This document shows positions 14,941 to 18,853 of a stretch of 18,853 nt of DNA, in pieces. The notes under the pieces were generated by a model. The model did no database searches. It was not told the origin of the DNA and was given only the letters and a program-made list of their open reading frames with translations. The translations under genes and the position numbers were made by a program. The stretch is from an uncultured Acetatifactor sp. (GTDB lineage: Bacteria > Bacillota > Clostridia > Lachnospirales > Lachnospiraceae). The stretch covers positions 2,212-21,064 of the forward strand of contig CAJUAP010000003.1 in the NCBI GenBank assembly GCA_910584435.1. The letters are read 5' to 3'. Within the stretch, counting starts at the first letter, position 1, and each line of letters starts with the position of its first letter.

Positions 14941-17154
14941 TTATAAATACAGCGCAAATTTTCCGCTGCGCAGAATCTGCCTGTAGCCATATTTCTGCAT
15001 AAATTCCATAATCAGCTTCCATTTGCCGTCGCTGCCCAAAGCATCCAGCTTCTCATCCACATCTGTCTGCACCGCCGGATCTCCTGCTTCCCTCTCAACA
15101 TAAAGCGCATAGGTATTCTCCAAAAGGATAGCCGGTTTTGTTGTCTCCCCCTGGGCCATATCCTTCTCTAACTGTGCCATGTCCTTCTCCATGGTTTCCA
15201 GGCGATAAGACCGCAGATCGCTCCATGGGTTGAAGGCGGACGGCATCTGCAGATAATAGGATAATGCAGGAATCTCCCCATAGAGAATAACCTCTTTTCC
15301 CTGCAGTCCATACGCTTCCACACAATCACTCAGCTCTGTGAGCCACTGCGCCCTGTCCGCAGGCATCTTAATATTCTTCAATACCCTATTGTTCTCCACA
15401 TACGCCGCGGCATTCTGTACACCGGTGGACTCCGCGAACACGAACACTGCCCCGAAGCCGGCCGCCTGAAACATGCACATGCCGAGAAATGTCAGCAGAA
15501 TCGCCTTCACCGGGAACAATATCCCCCTCAGTTTCTTTCCGCCCCATAGAAGAAACCTCCAGCTCTCCCAAAGTGTATAGGGCGCAGCTACAAACAAATT
15601 ATTCCAGCTGGGAAATGTCCTGTTATTGCTGCCTATGGAAGTCAATAAGAGAACCAATATCAGCATACCGCTCAACAGCTTCTCTTCCTTAGGGCTGTTC
15701 TTGTGGAATATCCGTATGACACCTACCAGCATGGTCAGCATCAAAAACAATATGCAGGGACGCCTGATAGGATCATAGCTATAGAAAAGCAGGGATGCCA
15801 CTCCCCTGTGATACAGCCACGCCAGCATTCCCCCGCAGACTGCCAGCCAGAAGATTCTGATGCCGATATACAATATGCTGCCTGCCTTCTGCCCCAATGC
15901 TTTCTTCCCCCCAGAAAGCATATCTTTCAGCTTGTCCACAGCAAAGAACACCACAACGCCGCCCACGGCAATGATTCCAATCCGAACCGCCCAGTACAGG
16001 TTCTCCGTATAGTCCTCCACCAGTCCCATCAGCATGGAAGAGGCTTTATAGTCAGCTGCACTTTCCGTCATGGCAAACAGTCTCACAATACCTGCAATAT
16101 ACTCATCGATACCATAACGCAGATGAATATACCCAAACAGCACTGCCAATGCCCCGGCATACCCCAGCAGACACCACAATGTATGCCGCATGAACCTATG
16201 CCAGAATCCCTCTCCCGGCCTGATCCAAGTCTCCTGCTCCCCTGCCCTGCCGGATGCTTCCCTCTCTCCCTTCCTGTCAGATGCTTCATTCTCTCTCTTC
16301 CTGTCGGATGCTTCATTCTCTCTCTTCCTGCCGGATGCTTCCCTCTCTCCCTTCCTGTCGGATGCTTCCCTCTCTCCCTTCCTGTCGGATGCTTCCCTCT
16401 CTCCTGCCTGGAACAAATGCATCCGTCTTCCCGGCCCGGAAAGAAACCTCCCCTGTGATGACCCTTTCCGCTCTTCCAGCCGCAGAATCACATTGTAAGC
16501 CCACACTGCCACGATCATAGCCGCTTCCGGCAGATTGGAAAAGCGCACCAGCACATTCATTCCCAGCAGAGCTCCCGCCCCGGCAAGCATCCACCTTTGC
16601 TTTTTATAACGCTTCTGCAGCACATAGCATCTTACCTCCATGGAATGTCCCTCATCCATGAAGTTGTCTGTTTCCATCAGCAGACCGCAGTATAACAGCA
16701 GAAATGATCCCAGAAAAAACAGATACGTCAGATAATTGTACAGCACTGCCGTGGGACACCAGCACAGACTAATGGCCATCATCTCCCCCATGAAGACCAG
16801 TGCCTTAGGCATGCGTATCTTCCTGGTGCAGAAGAAATACCCCAGCAGGGCCAGCACACTCACAAACAGCCCGGTGTATAGATTCATCCCTATCATGGTA
16901 TCCGCCCTGGGCAGCTTCATCAGCCAATTCCCCACCGCATTTGCCAGGTACGTGGAAAACAGCCACATGGAATCCATATGCTCTGTTCCCATATACTGGA
17001 AATTGGCATAATTATATCCCGTATCCCTGAAATCAATCCCATATCCAATATGGCGCAGAGGATAAAACACAAGAATCACAATAAACAGATTCTCCAGCAG
17101 ATTGATCCATTTCCCATTTGCTTCCTTCCGATTGCCATTCCATATTGCCTGCAT
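14941..17154 (-). CDS. Polytopic membrane protein, possible GT-C-type glycosyltransferase
   Basis: A 737-aa integral membrane protein with roughly a dozen hydrophobic segments and a soluble C-terminal part of about 150 residues. After the first TM helix the sequence reads GIDFRDTGYNYANFQYMG. An acidic residue in the first outer loop is typical of GT-C (PMT/ArnT-like) lipid-linked sugar transferases, so such a role is possible but not shown. A charged cytoplasmic loop of six 9-residue repeats (GEREASDRK-like, about 250-303) interrupts the membrane part. The ATG at 17154 is preferred because GGAAGG lies 8 nt upstream; the GTG at 17178 sits at the edge of a hairpin. It follows GH43 by 65 nt on the same strand and may be cotranscribed. 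I do not recognise a characterised homologue. Confidence 0.75.
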   Translation of the reverse strand: MQAIWNGNRKEANGKWINLLENLFIVILVFYPLRHIGYGIDFRDTGYNYANFQYMGTEHMDSMWLFSTYLANAVGNWLMKLPRADTMIGMNLYTGLFVSVLALLGYFFCTRKIRMPKALVFMGEMMAISLCWCPTAVLYNYLTYLFFLGSFLLLYCGLLMETDNFMDEGHSMEVRCYVLQKRYKKQRWMLAGAGALLGMNVLVRFSNLPEAAMIVAVWAYNVILRLEERKGSSQGRFLSGPGRRMHLFQAGEREASDRKGEREASDRKGEREASGRKRENEASDRKRENEASDRKGEREASGRAGEQETWIRPGEGFWHRFMRHTLWCLLGYAGALAVLFGYIHLRYGIDEYIAGIVRLFAMTESAADYKASSMLMGLVEDYTENLYWAVRIGIIAVGGVVVFFAVDKLKDMLSGGKKALGQKAGSILYIGIRIFWLAVCGGMLAWLYHRGVASLLFYSYDPIRRPCILFLMLTMLVGVIRIFHKNSPKEEKLLSGMLILVLLLTSIGSNNRTFPSWNNLFVAAPYTLWESWRFLLWGGKKLRGILFPVKAILLTFLGMCMFQAAGFGAVFVFAESTGVQNAAAYVENNRVLKNIKMPADRAQWLTELSDCVEAYGLQGKEVILYGEIPALSYYLQMPSAFNPWSDLRSYRLETMEKDMAQLEKDMAQGETTKPAILLENTYALYVEREAGDPAVQTDVDEKLDALGSDGKWKLIMEFMQKYGYRQILRSGKFALYL
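16246..16407. repeat. Six in-frame 27-bp tandem repeats within the membrane-protein gene
   Basis: Exactly six 27-bp units, starting at 16246, 16273, 16300, 16327, 16354 and 16381. Each encodes nine residues of the form (G/R)E(R/N)EAS(D/G)RK. Units 2 and 3 share the ATTCTCT variant, and the rest carry CCCTCTC. The period is a multiple of three, so copy-number change keeps the frame. Confidence 0.95.
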
Positions 17155-17168
17155 ACCGCCAACCTTCC

Positions 17169-17193
17169 GAAAGCCCACATGACATGGGCTTTC
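17169..17193. other. Hairpin between GH43 and the membrane-protein gene
   Basis: GAAAGCCCA (17169-17177) and TGGGCTTTC (17185-17193) form a perfect 9-bp stem with a 7-nt loop. No T-run follows on the minus strand, so it may act in mRNA processing or partial attenuation. It overlaps the alternative GTG start at 17178, which argues for the ATG at 17154. Confidence 0.6.
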
Positions 17194-17219
17194 CTTTCAT
17201 AGTAATTAATAATTAGTGA

Positions 17220-18773
17220 TTACTGCCTGACATCATCATATTTAAAATAATCGAAATCCGCTGCTTTCCGGCTGCCGCAGCCTCCATTGTTGGCATATAT
17301 CCCAACCAGTGTCCCCGTATGACGCTTTCTGTCTTCCGGCACACCTTCGTCGCACAGATACACACAGTTTTCCAAAACACCCGCTTCCATCCATTGGCTG
17401 CCATCATAGCTATAGGAGAATTTCCTGGTCAATCCCTTCACCTCCACCGCTATATAAACCGCTCCTTCCCTCAGGTTCTCAACTTCCGCAATCAATTCTT
17501 CTCCCCGATTGCGGTTTATCACGAGCTGCAGCTTCCTTCCCCCTTCACAACAGACCGCACACCTGGCATAGGTAGCCGTACTGTAATAACAGGTCAGTCC
17601 CGCCTGCTCGCCGTCGCGATCCGGATAAAATTCCACCTTAGTCTCCGCCCGGTAGGACAATTCCTGTTCTCTCCGAAGCAGCGTATTCTTAGCGCGAATC
17701 TCATTCAGCTGTCCATCCCTGGTCCAAATCCTGAAATAGCCGGGACGCTCTGTCAGGGACCAGGAGCCGTTATCGGGATTACGCACAAATTCCCACTCCG
17801 GGTTCAATTTCTCATGATCAAAATCGTCAAAAAGATTCCTTTCAAAAATACATTCCGGCAAATCCGGCGCCTTCTGCTCCAGGCTAGGCCCCTTTCCCTC
17901 ATTGACCGTAAACCATCCGTCCTCCGTCCACTGCACCGGATCCATTGCAGTCTCCCTGCCCACCGTCGTATATCTTCCTCCGTTGGGTCTGCCGCACAGA
18001 TAATAGCACCACCATTGTCCATTTTGATCCTGCACCAGTTTGCCATGCCCGGCCCTCTGAATCGGCGCATCGGGATTCATCTGGCGCATCACCGGGTTGT
18101 ATGGGGAATTTTCATAGGTTCCGAACAATTCTCTGCTTCTGCCCACATTAATCCCATGCCCATAGCCCGTACCGCCTTCCGCTACCATTGCATAATAATA
18201 GCCATCCTTTTTCAGGATATGAGGACCTTCGGACGCACGTTCGCCGCTTCCGTCCCAGACTGTCCGGCGCTCTCCTGCCAGCCGCAGACTGTCCTCCGAC
18301 AGCGGAACTGCCTGTGCCGCCTTTGCCGTAATCACATACCGCTTTCCGTCATCATCCACAAAATGGGACGGGTCAATGCTGTCCACTTCCAGACACACTG
18401 GTTTGCTGTATGGCCCCTCAGCTTTATCAGAAACCATCACAAGCTGGCGGCGCAGCACATTATTGCCCCGTGTGCCGTCTCCATTCAGCCGCAAAGGTGC
18501 GAAAATGTAAAACCTGCCGTCCACATAAGAAATATCCGGTGCCCAAATACCGTGAGAATCTTTGATATCGCTCAAATCAAGCCATTCTGAATTTGTAATG
18601 GCATGGCCGATAATATGCCAATGCACCATATCCCGTGAGTGAGAAATGGGAATTGCCGGAAAATACTGGAAACTGGAATTCACCATATAGAAATCATCCC
18701 CTACACGAATAACCGAAGGATCCGGGAAAAACCCCCTCTGCACCGGATTATGATACAACCTCTGTTCACTCAT
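17220..18773 (-). CDS. GH43 family glycosidase with C-terminal beta-sandwich domain
   Basis: A 517-aa five-bladed beta-propeller hydrolase of the beta-xylosidase / alpha-L-arabinofuranosidase family. The expected catalytic triad is visible: general base Asp18 (FFPDPS), pKa modulator Asp134 (SIDPSHF) and general acid Glu182 (ASEGPH). IWAPDISY (76-83) and QRAGHGKLV (239-247) are also typical. Residues from about 310 to the end form a concanavalin-like beta-sandwich, common in xylan- or pectin-side-chain-acting subfamilies. There is no signal peptide, so it is predicted to be cytoplasmic. The ATG at 18773 has AAGGAG 7 nt upstream; the open frame extends to 18824 but runs through the leader element. 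Its leader matches that of GH28, which implies shared control. The exact sugar is not decided. Confidence 0.9.
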   Translation of the reverse strand: MSEQRLYHNPVQRGFFPDPSVIRVGDDFYMVNSSFQYFPAIPISHSRDMVHWHIIGHAITNSEWLDLSDIKDSHGIWAPDISYVDGRFYIFAPLRLNGDGTRGNNVLRRQLVMVSDKAEGPYSKPVCLEVDSIDPSHFVDDDGKRYVITAKAAQAVPLSEDSLRLAGERRTVWDGSGERASEGPHILKKDGYYYAMVAEGGTGYGHGINVGRSRELFGTYENSPYNPVMRQMNPDAPIQRAGHGKLVQDQNGQWWCYYLCGRPNGGRYTTVGRETAMDPVQWTEDGWFTVNEGKGPSLEQKAPDLPECIFERNLFDDFDHEKLNPEWEFVRNPDNGSWSLTERPGYFRIWTRDGQLNEIRAKNTLLRREQELSYRAETKVEFYPDRDGEQAGLTCYYSTATYARCAVCCEGGRKLQLVINRNRGEELIAEVENLREGAVYIAVEVKGLTRKFSYSYDGSQWMEAGVLENCVYLCDEGVPEDRKRHTGTLVGIYANNGGCGSRKAADFDYFKYDDVRQ

Positions 18774-18794
18774 TTTATTGCTCCTTCTATTTAA

Positions 18795-18853
18795 AGTTCC
18801 GTCCCTGCACTCCAACACCCTCACAGGGGATGAAGTTTCTTCTGCACAATTCG
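18795..18853 (-). promoter_or_regulatory. Leader element copy C, before GH43, cut by the window edge
   Basis: Sense strand: GTGCAGAAGAAACTTCAT, hairpin CCCCT-GTG-AGGG, then GGAGTGCAGGGACGGAACT, ending about 8 nt before the GH43 Shine-Dalgarno sequence. Over about 55 nt it aligns with copy A almost without gaps. Anything further upstream, including the opening block and the promoter, lies outside the window. Confidence 0.72.

Noticed and set aside
15703..16458. 251-codon open frame on the plus strand, with repeats
   Set aside because: It is antisense to the membrane-protein gene. Its repeats are only the mirror of the 27-bp units.
17319..18590. 423-codon open frame on the plus strand
   Set aside because: It lies wholly antisense to GH43, which has complete catalytic motifs and a good ribosome binding site. 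The antisense product is His/Arg/Pro-rich with no recognisable family.
18774..18824. 17-codon N-terminal extension of GH43
   Set aside because: It covers the leader element closing block. The ATG at 18773 has a strong Shine-Dalgarno sequence and matches the usual family N terminus.

Overview
The window looks like a chromosomal segment of a Gram-positive gut anaerobe, most likely a Lachnospiraceae-type Clostridia. This is inferred from consensus sigma-A promoters with 16-17 bp spacing, strong AGGAGG-type ribosome binding sites, a Bacillus/Clostridium-type LexA box (GAAC-N4-GTTC), the HPr-like and radical SAM/DUF4130 protein types, and cytoplasmic plant-glycan hydrolases. No species can be named from the sequence alone. 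All genes except asnA lie on the minus strand.

Region 1 (1-6300), DNA repair and small genes. A 16-bp tandem array at the left edge follows the 3' end of a large XPD/DinG-type helicase that carries its own PD-(D/E)XK nuclease-like domain. Then come a 74-aa HPr-like protein without the phosphorylated histidine, and a two-gene unit coding for a DUF4130-type protein (TIGR03915-like) and its partner radical SAM protein (TIGR03916-like). The pair has a clear SOS promoter: a LexA half-perfect box sits between -35 and -10, and a perfect box sits at the predicted transcription start. A 92-bp nested palindrome separates this unit from an orphan Imm51-like immunity gene (6301-6759).

Region 2 (6893-10250), pectin degradation. 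A GH28 polygalacturonase-type gene is followed by a GH140 (DUF4038) apiosidase-type gene. Neither has a signal peptide, so both probably act on imported oligosaccharides. GH28 is preceded by a predicted ~340-nt transcribed leader. The leader contains a tandemly duplicated, hairpin-centred element (units B and A) plus further inverted repeats.

Region 3 (10130-11410). asnA (aspartate-ammonia ligase) is transcribed away from GH28 from a back-to-back promoter. It ends at a strong bidirectional terminator.

Region 4 (11425-18853). A hybrid sensor kinase has two receiver domains and its own promoter. Upstream of it are a polytopic membrane protein with a 6 x 27-bp in-frame repeat and a GH43 enzyme. 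The GH43 gene is preceded, right at the window edge, by a third copy (C) of the leader element found before GH28.

The best candidate for something undescribed is this leader element. It recurs directly before the ribosome binding site of two separate glycoside hydrolase genes and keeps a short hairpin whose paired bases differ between copies. The doubly LexA-boxed radical SAM/DUF4130 operon is the second most notable signal.
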